This document shows, piece after piece, positions 45,400-55,344 of a DNA stretch of 64,000 nucleotides (position 1 is its first letter; each line of letters starts with the position of its first letter). A program made the translations under genes and the position numbers. Below the pieces are notes generated by a model. The model was not told the DNA's origin, ran no database searches, and was given only the letters and a program-made list of their open reading frames with translations. Source of the stretch: Actinomycetota bacterium (GTDB lineage: Bacteria; Actinomycetota; Geothermincolia; Geothermincolales; RBG-13-55-18). The stretch spans positions 425,536 to 489,535 of the forward strand of contig JBFLWJ010000001.1 of assembly GCA_040757835.1 (NCBI GenBank), in the 5' to 3' direction.

Positions 45400-45894
45400 T
45401 CAACATCGCGGGCTGGCGCCCTCGAAGCGAAGCAGCCATGCCTTGGTCTCCTCCGCCCCTCCGTATCCCCCCAAGCTTCCGTCGCCCTTGACCACGCGGT
45501 GGCAGGGGATGACGATGGGAAAGGGGTTGCCGTGCATGACGTTGCCCACGGCACGCGCCGCGCGGGGATGGCCGGCCAGCTCAGCTATATCGCCGTAGGA
45601 GCGGGTCTCGCCGCGCGGGATGCGCGCCACCTCGGCGAGCACGTCCCGCTCGAAGGGCGTGGCCGCGATGGTCTCTATGAGGGCCACGGCATAGGCCTCA
45701 GACACCTCACTCCCCTGGAAGAAAGCGGCAACCGCGTCGAGCAGTCTGGCCACCTCCGCCGGTACCGGCCCGGGTGCCGCCTCTCCGCCCTCGTCCGCTC
45801 CCGGCAGGGTCAAGAAGACGGGCCTTCCGTCCTGCACGAAGACGCGCATCTCTCCCAGGGGGGTGTTGACCGGGTAATAGAGGGGTTCATTCAT
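45400..45894 (-). CDS. ogt: Methylated-DNA--protein-cysteine methyltransferase
   Basis: The 164-residue protein has the active-site PCHRVV with the acceptor cysteine, and the RAVGNVMHGNP helix before it, as in Ogt/MGMT. It repairs O6-alkylguanine by suicide transfer. ATG 45894 has GAGGTGA upstream. It sits between uvrC and rapZ, adding a second repair function to the uvr cluster. Confidence 0.95.
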   Translation of the reverse strand: MNEPLYYPVNTPLGEMRVFVQDGRPVFLTLPGADEGGEAAPGPVPAEVARLLDAVAAFFQGSEVSEAYAVALIETIAATPFERDVLAEVARIPRGETRSYGDIAELAGHPRAARAVGNVMHGNPFPIVIPCHRVVKGDGSLGGYGGAEETKAWLLRFEGASPRC

Positions 45895-45912
45895 GTCTCT
45901 CACCTCGCTCTC

Positions 45913-47820
45913 TCATGTTTCTGTCTGTCCGGTGACGTCTTTGCCTTCGTGCTGCTCCACTGGCGCGTGCAGGGCGCGGTAGAGGTTGTCCGCGACGCGA
46001 ACGTCCAGAAAGGAGAGGGCACGCAGCTCCTCCAGGGAGGCCTCGGACATGCGGGCGATACTGCGGTAGTGGCGCAGCAGGGCGGCCTTGCGCTTCGGCC
46101 CTACGCCGGGGACGTCGTCCAGAAGCGAGCGGCGCGTGCGCTGCGACCTCTGCTGGCGGTGGTAGTCGAGGGCATAGCGGTGGGCGTCGTCGCGGATGCG
46201 CTGCAGCAGGTGGAGGGCCTCTGAATCCCGCGGCAGTCGCACCGGCTGCCTGGCGCCGGGGCGGTAGACCTCCTCCATGCGTTTTGCGATGGCGGCAGCC
46301 TCGATCTCCCAGAAACCCGCTACCTGCAGCGCCTTCAGCGCCGCTGCCAGCTGCGCCTCTCCGCCGTCGATGAGGATCAGGTCTGGTCTCTTGTGGAAGG
46401 AATCAAGGCGGACGGCGGCGGGCGGCGCGCCCGCCCCGGCGGCGTCGGCGAGCTTGGACAATCGGCGCACGAGCACCTCCTCGATCATTGCCACGTCGTT
46501 CTGGCCCGCCACTCCCCTGATGCGGAAACGACGGAAGTCCTTGCGCGCCGGCATCCCGCCCTCGTAAACCACCATGGAGCCCACGGCGTCGTCCGCGCCC
46601 AGGTTGGATATGTCGTAGCACTCGATGCGGTAGGGTGCGCGGCTCAGCCCCAGGCCATCCTGGATGCCGCTTGCCGCACGGGATATCCAGCCCAGGTCGC
46701 TCGCCTGCTTGGCCAGGTGCACCTCGAGGGAGAGCCGGGCGTTCTCGGATACCGCCTCCACCAGGGCTCGCTTGCGGCCACGCTGCGGCACCAACACGCG
46801 CACCTTGCGGCCCTCCCGGCTGCTCAGCCACTCCTCCAGGAGCTTGCTCTCCTCCCCTCCGGGAGAATGGGACAGGATGACCTCGCGCGGGATAAAGGAG
46901 GCTCCGGCATAGAACTGTGGCAGGAAGGCGGCCATGATCTCCGTCTCGTCCTGTCCCGCCGGGAGGGTGGAATAGAGGTCTTGCTTGCCTAGGATCTTCC
47001 CGCCTCGCACGAAGAAGACCGTGACGCAGGCGTCGAGGGCGCCTGCGTGGGCGGCGATGATGTCCTGGTCGCCCTCGCCGATGACATAGGCCTGCTGGCG
47101 CTCCAGGAGGCGGTTGAGTGCTGCTATACGGTCGCGGGTGCGAGCGGCCAGCTCGTATTCCTGCCTGGCGGCCTCCTCGCGCATGCGCAGCTCAAGCTCA
47201 TCGAGGATGGCCTCGTGTCCCCCTTCCATGAACCGCACCACCCCGTCGATGATGCGCCGGTATTCGTCCCGGGAGACAGCCCCTACGCACGGTCCCGAAC
47301 ATAGACGGATGTGGTAGTCGAGGCACGGCGAGCCAGTGGTCTTGCCCGGTTCACGGCCCCGGCAGGCGCGGAACGGGAACACCTTGCGCAGGGTGGCGAT
47401 GGTCTCGCGCACCGCTCCGGCATGGGCGAAGGGGCCGAAGTAGAGGGTATCGGACCGCCTCTTGCCGCGCACGAACATCACGCGGGGAAAGGCGTCCGTG
47501 GTGCACACGGCCATATAGGGGTAGCTCTTGTCGTCACGGAACTCGATATTATAGACGGGGTGGTAGCGCTTGATGAGGTTGGCCTCGAGGATGAGCGCCT
47601 CCACCTCGCCCGCGCAGGCTATGAAGTCCAGGTCGGCGATGCTCTCCCGCAGCCGCGCCAGGCGCGGGTTAGAGGCTTCGCGGCCCTGGAAATAGGAGCA
47701 TACGCGCTTGCGCAGCGACGCAGCCTTGCCCACATAGATGATGTTTCCCTCCGCGTCCGTGAAGAGATAGACTCCCGGCGTATCGGGAAGGGCCGCGGCC
47801 TTTTTCCTGGCGTCTCCCAT
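45913..47820 (-). CDS. uvrC: Excinuclease ABC subunit C
   Basis: The 635-residue protein has the GIY-YIG domain (GVYLFTDAEGNIIYVGKA), the UvrB-binding motif, the C-terminal RNase H-like nuclease (ECYDISNLGADDAVGS) and a helix-hairpin-helix (LLDDVPGVGPKRKAALL). It makes both incisions in nucleotide excision repair. ATG 47820 is behind GAGGTGAGGG, 5 bp after the uvrA stop. Together with uvrB and uvrA it forms a complete excision set. Confidence 0.98.
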   Translation of the reverse strand: MGDARKKAAALPDTPGVYLFTDAEGNIIYVGKAASLRKRVCSYFQGREASNPRLARLRESIADLDFIACAGEVEALILEANLIKRYHPVYNIEFRDDKSYPYMAVCTTDAFPRVMFVRGKRRSDTLYFGPFAHAGAVRETIATLRKVFPFRACRGREPGKTTGSPCLDYHIRLCSGPCVGAVSRDEYRRIIDGVVRFMEGGHEAILDELELRMREEAARQEYELAARTRDRIAALNRLLERQQAYVIGEGDQDIIAAHAGALDACVTVFFVRGGKILGKQDLYSTLPAGQDETEIMAAFLPQFYAGASFIPREVILSHSPGGEESKLLEEWLSSREGRKVRVLVPQRGRKRALVEAVSENARLSLEVHLAKQASDLGWISRAASGIQDGLGLSRAPYRIECYDISNLGADDAVGSMVVYEGGMPARKDFRRFRIRGVAGQNDVAMIEEVLVRRLSKLADAAGAGAPPAAVRLDSFHKRPDLILIDGGEAQLAAALKALQVAGFWEIEAAAIAKRMEEVYRPGARQPVRLPRDSEALHLLQRIRDDAHRYALDYHRQQRSQRTRRSLLDDVPGVGPKRKAALLRHYRSIARMSEASLEELRALSFLDVRVADNLYRALHAPVEQHEGKDVTGQTET

Positions 47821-47825
47821 TTCCC

Positions 47826-50660
47826 TCACCTCGCGGACGCGGCGCGGCCCCGCCGCAACAGGGGGCGCAGGTATTCGCCGGTGTACGAGGAGGGCGTTGC
47901 CGCGATGTCCTCGGGCGTGCCCGCAGCCACCAGGTAGCCGCCCTCTCCTCCCCCCTCCGGGCCCAGGTCGATGATCCAGTCGGCGCACTTAATGACGTCC
48001 AGGTTGTGCTCGATGATGAGCACGGTGTTGCCGGAACCCACCAGCCCCTGCAGCATGGCCAGGAGCTTGTCGATATCGTCGAAGTGCAGGCCGGTGGTGG
48101 GCTCGTCCAGCATGTAAAGGGTCTTTCCCGTGGCCCGCTTGTTCAGCTCGGAGGAGAGCTTTACCCTCTGAGCCTCTCCCCCCGAGAGGGTGGGAGCGGG
48201 CTGCCCCAGCTTGATGTAGCCCAGGCCAACGTCGTTCAGGGTCTGCAGCTTGCGGCGGATGGGCGGGATGGCGGAGAAGAAGTCCAGGGCCTCTTCCACC
48301 GACATGTCCAGTACCTCGCTTATGTTGCGCCCCTTGTAGGCCACCTCCAGGGTCTCGTCGTTGTAACGCTTGCCCTTGCACACCTCGCAGGGGATGAAAA
48401 CATCCGGAAGGAAGTGCATCTCTATCTTGATGGTGCCGTCGCCGCGGCAGGACTCGCACCTGCCCCCCCGCACGTTGAAACTGAAACGCCCCGGTTTGTA
48501 TCCGCGCACGCGGGCCTCCACCGTATCCGCGAAGAGGGCACGGATGGAATCGAAGACGCCGGTATAGGTGGCGGGGTTGGAGCGCGGCGTGCGCCCTATG
48601 GGGCTCTGGTCGATGTTGATGATCTTGTCGATGTGCTCGATGCCGTCGATGCCCGCGTGCTTCCCCGGAGGGACGCGGGAATGGTAGAGGCGGCGCGCCA
48701 GCCCGCGGAAGAGCACGTCGTGCACCAGGGTGCTCTTGCCGGAACCTGAGACCCCGGTCACGCATACCAGCATCCCCAGGGGCACCTCCACGTCGATGCC
48801 CTTGAGGTTGTGCTCCTCCGCCCCCCTCACCACCAGGCTGCGGCCCTGCGGCGCGCGGCGGCGGTTCGGCATGGCGATGCTCTTGTCGCCGCGCAGGTAC
48901 TGGGCGGTTATGGACTTGTGGCGCTTGAGCAGGCCGTCGAGGGGGCCGGTATAGACGATCTTGCCGCCGTGCTCTCCCGCTCCCGGGCCGATATCCACCA
49001 GCCAGTCCGCGGCCCGGATGGTGGCCTCGTCGTGCTCCACCACGATGAGGGTGTTGCCCATGTCCCGCAATTCCTCCAGGGTGGAGATGAGGCGGCGGTT
49101 GTCGCGCTGGTGCAGCCCGATTGAGGGCTCGTCCAATATATAGAGCACCCCCACCAGCCCCGAGCCGATCTGGGTGGCGAGGCGGATGCGCTGGGCCTCC
49201 CCCCCGGCCAGGGTGGCGGCGGCGCGGTCCAGCGAGAGGTAGTCCAGCCCCACGTCGACCAGGAAGCCCAGGCGCGACGACAGCTCCTTGAGGATGCGCC
49301 GCGCGATGGCCTCTTCGGTCGCGGTGAGGGGCAAATCCGCGAGGAAAGCGGTGCCATCGCGTATGGACAGCTCCGAGAGCTGGTGGATGTTGAGGCCGCC
49401 AATCGTCACCGCCAGGCTGGACGGTTTCAGGCGCGCCCCGCCGCAGGCCGGGCAGGGGCGCACGCTCATGAACTGGGCTATGCGGGAGCGGGAGTATTCC
49501 GATTCCGTCTCCTCGTAGCGCCGCTCCAGCCAGTTGACGATGCCCTCGAAGTCGGTGAAGTAAGAGCGGATGCGGCCGCGCCGGTTGCGGTAGCGCACGT
49601 AGACCTTCTCGCTGCCGGTGCCGTAGAGGATCTTCTCCCTCACCTCCTCCGGGAGGTCCTTGAAGGGAGTGGTCATGGCGAACTCGTACTTGTCAGCCAG
49701 CGCCTCTATGAGCCGGTATGAGAAGGAGGAGCTGCCGGGCCAGGGCACCACCGCGCCCTCCTCCAGGCTCAGTTCCGGGTTGGGCACCACCAGCTCGGGG
49801 TCTATGACCTGCAGGAAACCCAGGCCGCTGCACTCCGGGCAGGCCCCGTAAGGGCTGTTGAACGAGAACATGCGTGGCTCCAGCTCGGGCAGGGAGACAT
49901 CGCACTCCGGGCAGGAGAAATGCTCGCTGAAGTAGCGGTCACCGTCTCCGTCCACCGCCACGATGACCATGCCCTCTCCCAGGTTCAGGGCGGTCTCCAG
50001 GCTATCGGCCAGGCGGCGGCGCACCCCCTCCTTGATCACCAGGCGGTCAACCACCACCTCGATGTCGTGGCGCTGATAGCGCTCCAGCCTGATGTCGTCT
50101 TCAAGGTCCAGCAACTCCCCGTCCACCCGCGCCCGCGCGAATCCCTTGCGGCGCACCTCCGAGAGCAGGCGGGAGTATTCCCCTTTGCGCCCCCGCACCA
50201 CCGGGGCGAGGATGGAGAGGCGGGTGCCGTCCTCCATCTCCCCCACCCTCGCGATGATCTGCTGTGATGTCTGGCGTTCGATGGGCTTTCCGCACGAGGG
50301 GCAGTGGGCCTTGCCGATACGCGAGTAGAGCAGCCTCAGGTAGTCGTGCACCTCGGTGATGGTCCCCACCGTGGAGCGCGGGTTGCGGGTGGCGCTCTTC
50401 TGGTCGATGGAGATGGCCGGGGAGAGGCCGTCGATATGGTCCACGTCCGGCTTGTCCATCTGCCCCAGGAACTGGCGGGCGTAAGCGGAGAGGCTTTCCA
50501 CGTACCGCCGCTGCCCCTCGGCGTAGATGGTGTCGAAGGCAAGGGATGACTTGCCGCTGCCCGATAGCCCGGTCATGACGATGAGCTTGTCCCGGGGCAG
50601 CTTGAGGTCGACGTTCTTCAGGTTGTGCTCGCGCGCCCCTCTAACCGTTATCCAGTCCAT
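47826..50660 (-). CDS. uvrA: Excinuclease ABC subunit A
   Basis: The 944-residue protein carries two ABC ATPase halves ([26 protein letters not shown]), the zinc-finger cysteines in [13 protein letters not shown] and the second [16 protein letters not shown]. It finds DNA damage and loads UvrB. ATG 50660 follows CGGGAGGACC and overlaps uvrB by 20 bp; the open frame further upstream is the uvrB shadow. Confidence 0.98.
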   Translation of the reverse strand: MDWITVRGAREHNLKNVDLKLPRDKLIVMTGLSGSGKSSLAFDTIYAEGQRRYVESLSAYARQFLGQMDKPDVDHIDGLSPAISIDQKSATRNPRSTVGTITEVHDYLRLLYSRIGKAHCPSCGKPIERQTSQQIIARVGEMEDGTRLSILAPVVRGRKGEYSRLLSEVRRKGFARARVDGELLDLEDDIRLERYQRHDIEVVVDRLVIKEGVRRRLADSLETALNLGEGMVIVAVDGDGDRYFSEHFSCPECDVSLPELEPRMFSFNSPYGACPECSGLGFLQVIDPELVVPNPELSLEEGAVVPWPGSSSFSYRLIEALADKYEFAMTTPFKDLPEEVREKILYGTGSEKVYVRYRNRRGRIRSYFTDFEGIVNWLERRYEETESEYSRSRIAQFMSVRPCPACGGARLKPSSLAVTIGGLNIHQLSELSIRDGTAFLADLPLTATEEAIARRILKELSSRLGFLVDVGLDYLSLDRAAATLAGGEAQRIRLATQIGSGLVGVLYILDEPSIGLHQRDNRRLISTLEELRDMGNTLIVVEHDEATIRAADWLVDIGPGAGEHGGKIVYTGPLDGLLKRHKSITAQYLRGDKSIAMPNRRRAPQGRSLVVRGAEEHNLKGIDVEVPLGMLVCVTGVSGSGKSTLVHDVLFRGLARRLYHSRVPPGKHAGIDGIEHIDKIINIDQSPIGRTPRSNPATYTGVFDSIRALFADTVEARVRGYKPGRFSFNVRGGRCESCRGDGTIKIEMHFLPDVFIPCEVCKGKRYNDETLEVAYKGRNISEVLDMSVEEALDFFSAIPPIRRKLQTLNDVGLGYIKLGQPAPTLSGGEAQRVKLSSELNKRATGKTLYMLDEPTTGLHFDDIDKLLAMLQGLVGSGNTVLIIEHNLDVIKCADWIIDLGPEGGGEGGYLVAAGTPEDIAATPSSYTGEYLRPLLRRGRAASAR

Positions 50661-52659
50661 GGTCCTCCCGCACGCCCTGGCGGCGCAGCCTCTTCCTGAG
50701 GTCGGCGATCTCGTCGCGCAGGCGCGCCGCGTACTCGAAGCGCAGTTCATCCGAGGCCAGCCTCATCTCTTCCTCCAGGCCGAGGATGAGCCTCTCTATG
50801 TCGACTGCGGGCATCTCCTCCCGCTCCCGCCGTTTCACCCCGTAGGGTGCGTTCTCGTCGGGGAGGAGCACCATGTCCATTATATCGCTCACCCGTTTGC
50901 GGACGGTTTGAGGGTTGATGTCGTGCTCTCGGTTGAAGTCCACCTGCAACCGGCGGCGGCGCTCGGTCTCCTCGATGGCCCGGGCCATTGACTCGGTCAC
51001 CTGCGAGGCGTACATGATCACCTGCCCGTTGACGTTCCGGGAGGCCCGCCCGATGGTCTGGATGAGCGAGCGCTCGTTACGCAGGAAGCCCTCTTTGTCC
51101 GCGTCGAGGATGGCCACCAGGGAGACCTCGGGCAGGTCCAGCCCCTCACGCAGCAGGTTGATACCCACTAGCACGTCGAACTCGCCCGTGCGCAGGTCGC
51201 GGATTATTTCCACGCGGTCCAGGGTGTCTATCTCGGAGTGCAGGTAGCGCACGCGCAGGCCCATCTCCAGCAGGTAGTCGGTGAGGTCCTCGGCCATGCG
51301 CTTGGTCAGGGTGGTGACCAGGGTCCTCTCCCCCGCCTCGACGCGTCCCCGCACCTCGCCGATGAGGTCGTCTATCTGCCCCTGGGCCGGCCGCACCACC
51401 AGCTCCGGGTCGACCAGGCCGGTGGGGCGGATGATCTGCTCCACCACCCGGCTGGAGACTTCCAGCTCCCAGGGACCCGGGGTGGCGCTGACGCAGACCA
51501 TGCGCCCGGCGCGCTCGATGAACTCCTCGAACTTGAGGGGGCGGTTGTCCAGGGCCGAGGGCAGGCGGAAGCCGTACTCCACCAGGGTGCTCTTGCGCGA
51601 GCGGTCCCCCTCGTACATGGCGTGGAGCTGGGGGATGGTTATGTGCGACTCGTCGATGAACACCAGGTAGTCGTCGGGGAAGAAGTCGAGCAGGGTGTGG
51701 GGCGGTTCCCCCGGCCGCCTGCCGTCGAGGTGCCGGGAGTAGTTCTCCACCCCGGAGCAGTACCCCATCTCCCGCAGCATCTCAAGGTCGTAGGTGGTGC
51801 GCTGCAGCAGCCGTTGCGACTCCAGTAGTCTCCCCTCTCCCTCCAGCTCCGCCAGGCGGTCCGTGAGTTCAGCCCGTATCGAGACCAGCGCCCGCTCCAG
51901 GTTCTCGGGGCTGGTGAGGTAATGGGTGGCCGGATAGACCGCCAGGTGCTCCTCGCGGGTTATGACCTCGCCGCTGACGGGGTCGATGACCGTGAGGCGG
52001 TCCAGCTCGTCCCCGTAGAACTCGGCCCGGATGACCCTCTCCTCGTAACTGGGATATATCTCCAGGGTATCGCCCTTGAGGCGGAAGCGCCCCCGTGAGA
52101 TCTCGTACTCGTTCCTCTCGTACTGCATGTCCACCAGCTGCCGCAGCACCTCTCGCAGGTCGTATTCCTTTCCGCGATGCAGCAGCAGGACGTGACGCAG
52201 GTACTCCTGGGGGCTGCCCAGGCCGTAGATGCAGGAGACGGAGGCCACCACGATGACGTCCTCGCGCGAGAGCAGGGCCGAGGTGGCGCGGTGGCGCAAG
52301 CGGTCGATGTCCTCGTTGATGGAGGTGTCCTTCTCGATGTAGGTGTCCGACTGCGGCACATAGGCCTCGGGCTGGTAATAGTCGTAGTAACTGACGAAGT
52401 ACTCAACGGCGTTGTCCGGAAAGAGCTCGCGGAACTCGCCCACGAGCTGCGCCGCCAGGGTCTTATTGGGGGCGATGACCAGGGCCGGCCGGCGCACCGC
52501 GTTTATGACGTGGGCCATGGTGAAGGTCTTGCCCGAGCCTGTCACCCCGAGCAGGGTCTGGTAGCGCTCGCCCTCCCTCAGTCCCTCCGCCAGGGCGGCG
52601 ATGGCCGCCGGCTGGTCGCCGCGGGGCGAGAGTTCATCGTTGATGCGGAAGTCGCCCAT
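50641..52659 (-). CDS. uvrB: Excinuclease ABC subunit B
   Basis: The 672-residue helicase-like protein has Walker [13 protein letters not shown], the beta-hairpin ([18 protein letters not shown], here [11 protein letters not shown]) and the C-terminal UVR motif ([23 protein letters not shown], cited as [13 protein letters not shown]). It holds the damaged strand for UvrC. The ATG has GAGGTGGACGCGAC before it and lies 12 bp after the HAD gene. Confidence 0.98.
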   Translation of the reverse strand: MGDFRINDELSPRGDQPAAIAALAEGLREGERYQTLLGVTGSGKTFTMAHVINAVRRPALVIAPNKTLAAQLVGEFRELFPDNAVEYFVSYYDYYQPEAYVPQSDTYIEKDTSINEDIDRLRHRATSALLSREDVIVVASVSCIYGLGSPQEYLRHVLLLHRGKEYDLREVLRQLVDMQYERNEYEISRGRFRLKGDTLEIYPSYEERVIRAEFYGDELDRLTVIDPVSGEVITREEHLAVYPATHYLTSPENLERALVSIRAELTDRLAELEGEGRLLESQRLLQRTTYDLEMLREMGYCSGVENYSRHLDGRRPGEPPHTLLDFFPDDYLVFIDESHITIPQLHAMYEGDRSRKSTLVEYGFRLPSALDNRPLKFEEFIERAGRMVCVSATPGPWELEVSSRVVEQIIRPTGLVDPELVVRPAQGQIDDLIGEVRGRVEAGERTLVTTLTKRMAEDLTDYLLEMGLRVRYLHSEIDTLDRVEIIRDLRTGEFDVLVGINLLREGLDLPEVSLVAILDADKEGFLRNERSLIQTIGRASRNVNGQVIMYASQVTESMARAIEETERRRRLQVDFNREHDINPQTVRKRVSDIMDMVLLPDENAPYGVKRREREEMPAVDIERLILGLEEEMRLASDELRFEYAARLRDEIADLRKRLRRQGVREDHGLDNG

Positions 52660-52671
52660 GTCGCGTCCACC

Positions 52672-53379
52672 TCAGTCCAGCAGTCCAGGAAGCTCCCTCA
52701 GGTCGCGGACCGATTCTCCCGGGAAATCGGGGAAACGGCCCCAGCGGTCGAGGAGCACGGCCCGCATGCCCGCCTCGCGGGCTCCGTCGTAGTCGGAGAT
52801 GGGCGAGTCGCCCACGTGCAGGGCGCGTCGCGGCGGGACACCTCCCCGCTCAAGCGCCAGCTCGTAGATGCGCGGGTGGGGTTTCTCGTAGTCCTCCTTG
52901 CCCGATATCACCAGCACCTCGAGGTATTCGAGCAGGCCCAGGTCGTCCAGTAGGTCCTCCAGCCAGGGCTCGAAGTTGGAGATGAGGCCCATGCGCAAGC
53001 CGCGCCGGCGCAGCTCCCGCAGGGTCTCGAGGGCGTCGTGGTATGCGCCGTAGTTGGCTGGCAGGGAGAAGGTGTCGTAGAGGGCCAGGGGGAGCGCTCC
53101 GTCACCCTGCTCGTAGCCCATCTCGCGCACCAGGCCGCCGTAGAAGTCAAGCCAGAAGCGGCGCGACTTGCTGCTCTCGTTGGAGAAGGTATAACCCTGG
53201 CGCTGCCGTTCTTCCACCCCCGCCATTAGGGAACGCGTCGCCGTGCGCAGGATGTCCAGGTCCACCTCCAGTCCGTGCTCCGAGCACACCTGCATGAAGA
53301 GCTCGGGGAAGGAGGGCATGGGGTGCACCAGGGTCTCCCCGGCGTCAAAGAAGACGAAATCTATCTCCCGGCTGGCCAT
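52672..53379 (-). CDS. HAD-superfamily hydrolase
   Basis: The 235-residue protein has the HAD motifs FFDAGETL (nucleophile Asp, motif I), LISNFEP (II), a Lys in KEDYEKPHPRIYE (III) and VGDSPISDYDGAREAG (IV). A small helical cap lies between. It resembles HDHD3-like phosphatases; substrate unknown. It starts about 100 bp from a divergently transcribed small Cys-rich gene. Confidence 0.88.
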   Translation of the reverse strand: MASREIDFVFFDAGETLVHPMPSFPELFMQVCSEHGLEVDLDILRTATRSLMAGVEERQRQGYTFSNESSKSRRFWLDFYGGLVREMGYEQGDGALPLALYDTFSLPANYGAYHDALETLRELRRRGLRMGLISNFEPWLEDLLDDLGLLEYLEVLVISGKEDYEKPHPRIYELALERGGVPPRRALHVGDSPISDYDGAREAGMRAVLLDRWGRFPDFPGESVRDLRELPGLLD

Positions 53380-53487
53380 GGTGGTTGTTCTACCTCCTCG
53401 CGGTCGCTATCATTAACTCAATAAAGGGCCCATCACGAGCCCTGAGATAATAATATCACGCGCTACCGTCAGGAGGTCGAGGGGCCG

Positions 53488-53709
53488 GTGCAGAATAACT
53501 GCCGCAAGCTCAGGGGATGTCCCGCCAGCCAGTACCTTGCGTGCGAAGCCTACCTGCGTGGATTGGAATGCTGGCAGATCGACCAGCCGAGGTGTTCCCA
53601 GGAGTTGCGTTTCTGCCTGCAGTACGGGTGTCCCGTCTACGAGCGCTACAGCACCGAGATCGAGGGGGCCCTGCGCGACAAGGCCATGGAGCGGGGCGCC
53701 AGGGGCTGA
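53488..53709 (+). CDS. Small cysteine-rich protein, probably metal-binding
   Basis: The 73-residue protein has seven cysteines, including NNCRKLRGC, GLECWQ, RCSQELRFC and GCPVYE. The pattern resembles small proteins with CW-type motifs and paired Cys in anaerobes; the function is unknown. The GTG start lies eleven bases after AGGAGG. It is on the plus strand and converges on the 4Fe-4S protein 10 bp away. Confidence 0.72.
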   Translation: MQNNCRKLRGCPASQYLACEAYLRGLECWQIDQPRCSQELRFCLQYGCPVYERYSTEIEGALRDKAMERGARG

Positions 53710-53719
53710 CGGACAGGGC

Positions 53720-54517
53720 CTATCCGACGTCCACGTTGGCGCTGATGCGTTCGATGCATGCCTCTATATAACCGGGGTCTTTCACGGTGATGCGTACGGC
53801 CTTTTCCGGGCAGGCGGCGGCGCAGCGCCCGCACCCCTTACACTCCTCTCCCACCTCCGCCTTGCCTCCGTCGAGCCTCATCTGGCGGAAGATACAGGCG
53901 TCTACGCAGGCGCCGCAGGCCGTGCAGTCCGCGGTGACCGCCACCTCTATACCCTCCAGGCGCGTGATGATATCGCGCACGCCGCGCGGCGCATAGTGGA
54001 GGGGGGTGATCAGGCAGCAGCAGGGGCAGCACTGGCAGATTGTCATGAGGCGGTCGGGTTTGCTCACCCCCGTCATCACCGCGTCGAAATCGATCCTGCC
54101 GATCATCGGCACAAGGCCCATCCCGGCGCCTTCGTGCAGGTAAGCGAGGGCCTCCTCCCTGCTGACGCGCCTCCCGATGTGCGGCGCGATCTCGCGCGCT
54201 CCCTCGCCGATGAACAGGCATCCGCGGTCGATGGGGAAGTCCTTGCATTGAAAGGAGCGGCGGCAGGGGCAGAAATCTATGATCACATGGTGTCCGGCCC
54301 GGTTGATGAAATGGTCCACCACCGAGATGGGCATGGGCGTGCCGCCGGCGTGCTCAATACTTTCGTTTACGGGGATGAAGGTGGCGCTGGTGCCCCTCGC
54401 CTTCAGGACGGGCGGGAGCAGGGAGCGCAGCACCGGCCAGTTGGCCATCTTGAACATGGTATCCTTGTGCCTGCTGGTGTCCGCGAACCACTCGAAACCC
54501 CGTCTGCTCCTGGCCAT
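53720..54517 (-). CDS. 4Fe-4S dicluster ferredoxin-like protein
   Basis: The 265-residue protein has two C-terminal [4Fe-4S] motifs, CTACGACVDAC and CKGCGRCAAACP, and additional Cys clusters upstream: FCPCRRSFQC and CQCCPCCC. The N-terminal half is unlike any family I recognise; it could bind further clusters or metal. It would carry electrons in the cytoplasm. GGGAGGG lies nine bases before the ATG. Partner enzymes are not in the window. Confidence 0.85.
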   Translation of the reverse strand: MARSRRGFEWFADTSRHKDTMFKMANWPVLRSLLPPVLKARGTSATFIPVNESIEHAGGTPMPISVVDHFINRAGHHVIIDFCPCRRSFQCKDFPIDRGCLFIGEGAREIAPHIGRRVSREEALAYLHEGAGMGLVPMIGRIDFDAVMTGVSKPDRLMTICQCCPCCCLITPLHYAPRGVRDIITRLEGIEVAVTADCTACGACVDACIFRQMRLDGGKAEVGEECKGCGRCAAACPEKAVRITVKDPGYIEACIERISANVDVG

Positions 54518-54563
54518 CTCTTTTAGCCCTCCCTTTCAGTCCCCGTACCCGTATGCGCCGGCC

Positions 54564-55178
54564 TTATCCAGCCGCGGCCCTGCGCGATATCTCCTCCCAT
54601 GCCCTGTCCACCTCGCGGCGCAGCTCATCCAGGTCACCCTCGTTGTGGATGACACAGTCGGCGAAGGCCAGCCTCTCCTCCCTGGGGACCTGGGCGCCGA
54701 TGCGGGCCAGGGCTTCCTCGCGGGTCCCGCCGCGGTCCCTCAAGATGCGTTCCACCTGCACCTCGGGGGAGGCGTCCACCACCAGGGTGAAGTCGAACAT
54801 GCGCGCCGCTTTCACGTCCACGAGCAGGGGGATGTCAAGGACCGCCACGCCCTTCCCCCCGGTCTCCGCGTCCCGGGCCTGCAGGCGCTCGAACATGAGC
54901 TGGAAGATACGGGGATGGGTGACGGAGTTGAGATATAACCTCTCGGACGTGTCGGAGAAGACGATATCGGCCAGTTTCGCGCGGTCGATCTCCCCCCGCC
55001 CGTCCAGAACGGATTCTCCGAAGTGCTCGACGATATCCTGCCAGGCCGGCTTGCCTTTCTCCACCACCTCCCGCGCCAGGAGGTCGCTGCAGAGCACGTA
55101 GGCGCCCCTCTCCGCCAGCATCTCCGCCACGCTGCTCTTGCCGCTGGCTATCCCTCCCGTCAACGCCACCACGAACAC
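54564..55178 (-). CDS. coaE: Dephospho-CoA kinase
   Basis: About 204 residues with the P-loop ALTGGIASGKSSVA, the CSDLLAREVVEKGKPAW lid region and the VVDASPEVQVERILRDRG segment. It makes the last step of CoA synthesis. The GTG start at 55178 has GGAAGGTGG five bases before; a GTG at 55187 is the alternative. It sits between rpsA and the uvr genes, as in actinobacteria. Confidence 0.95.
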   Translation of the reverse strand: MFVVALTGGIASGKSSVAEMLAERGAYVLCSDLLAREVVEKGKPAWQDIVEHFGESVLDGRGEIDRAKLADIVFSDTSERLYLNSVTHPRIFQLMFERLQARDAETGGKGVAVLDIPLLVDVKAARMFDFTLVVDASPEVQVERILRDRGGTREEALARIGAQVPREERLAFADCVIHNEGDLDELRREVDRAWEEISRRAAAG

Positions 55179-55285
55179 GTTACCCACCTTCCATGCAAGC
55201 GAGCCAGCAGGGGATGAGGTCGGCCGCAGGCCGGCCGGTCCGACGCGCAATATTATATGTTCTGGCGGGGAGTGCGTATAGCGAT

Positions 55286-55320
55286 GAAAAACAAAGGGGC
55301 ATGCGAGATGCCCCTTTGTA
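55286..55320 (-). terminator. Rho-independent terminator of rpsA
   Basis: A strong stem ACAAAGGGGCAT-CTCGC-ATGCCCCTTTGT followed by TTTT on the minus strand. Confidence 0.92.
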
Positions 55321-55344
55321 TATCTCCAGAAGCGGCGTCGGCCG

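Noticed and set aside
50661-50750. N-terminal extension of uvrA inside uvrB
   Set aside because: ATG 50660 has a good ribosome site and matches the conserved UvrA start; the extension is uvrB read in another frame.
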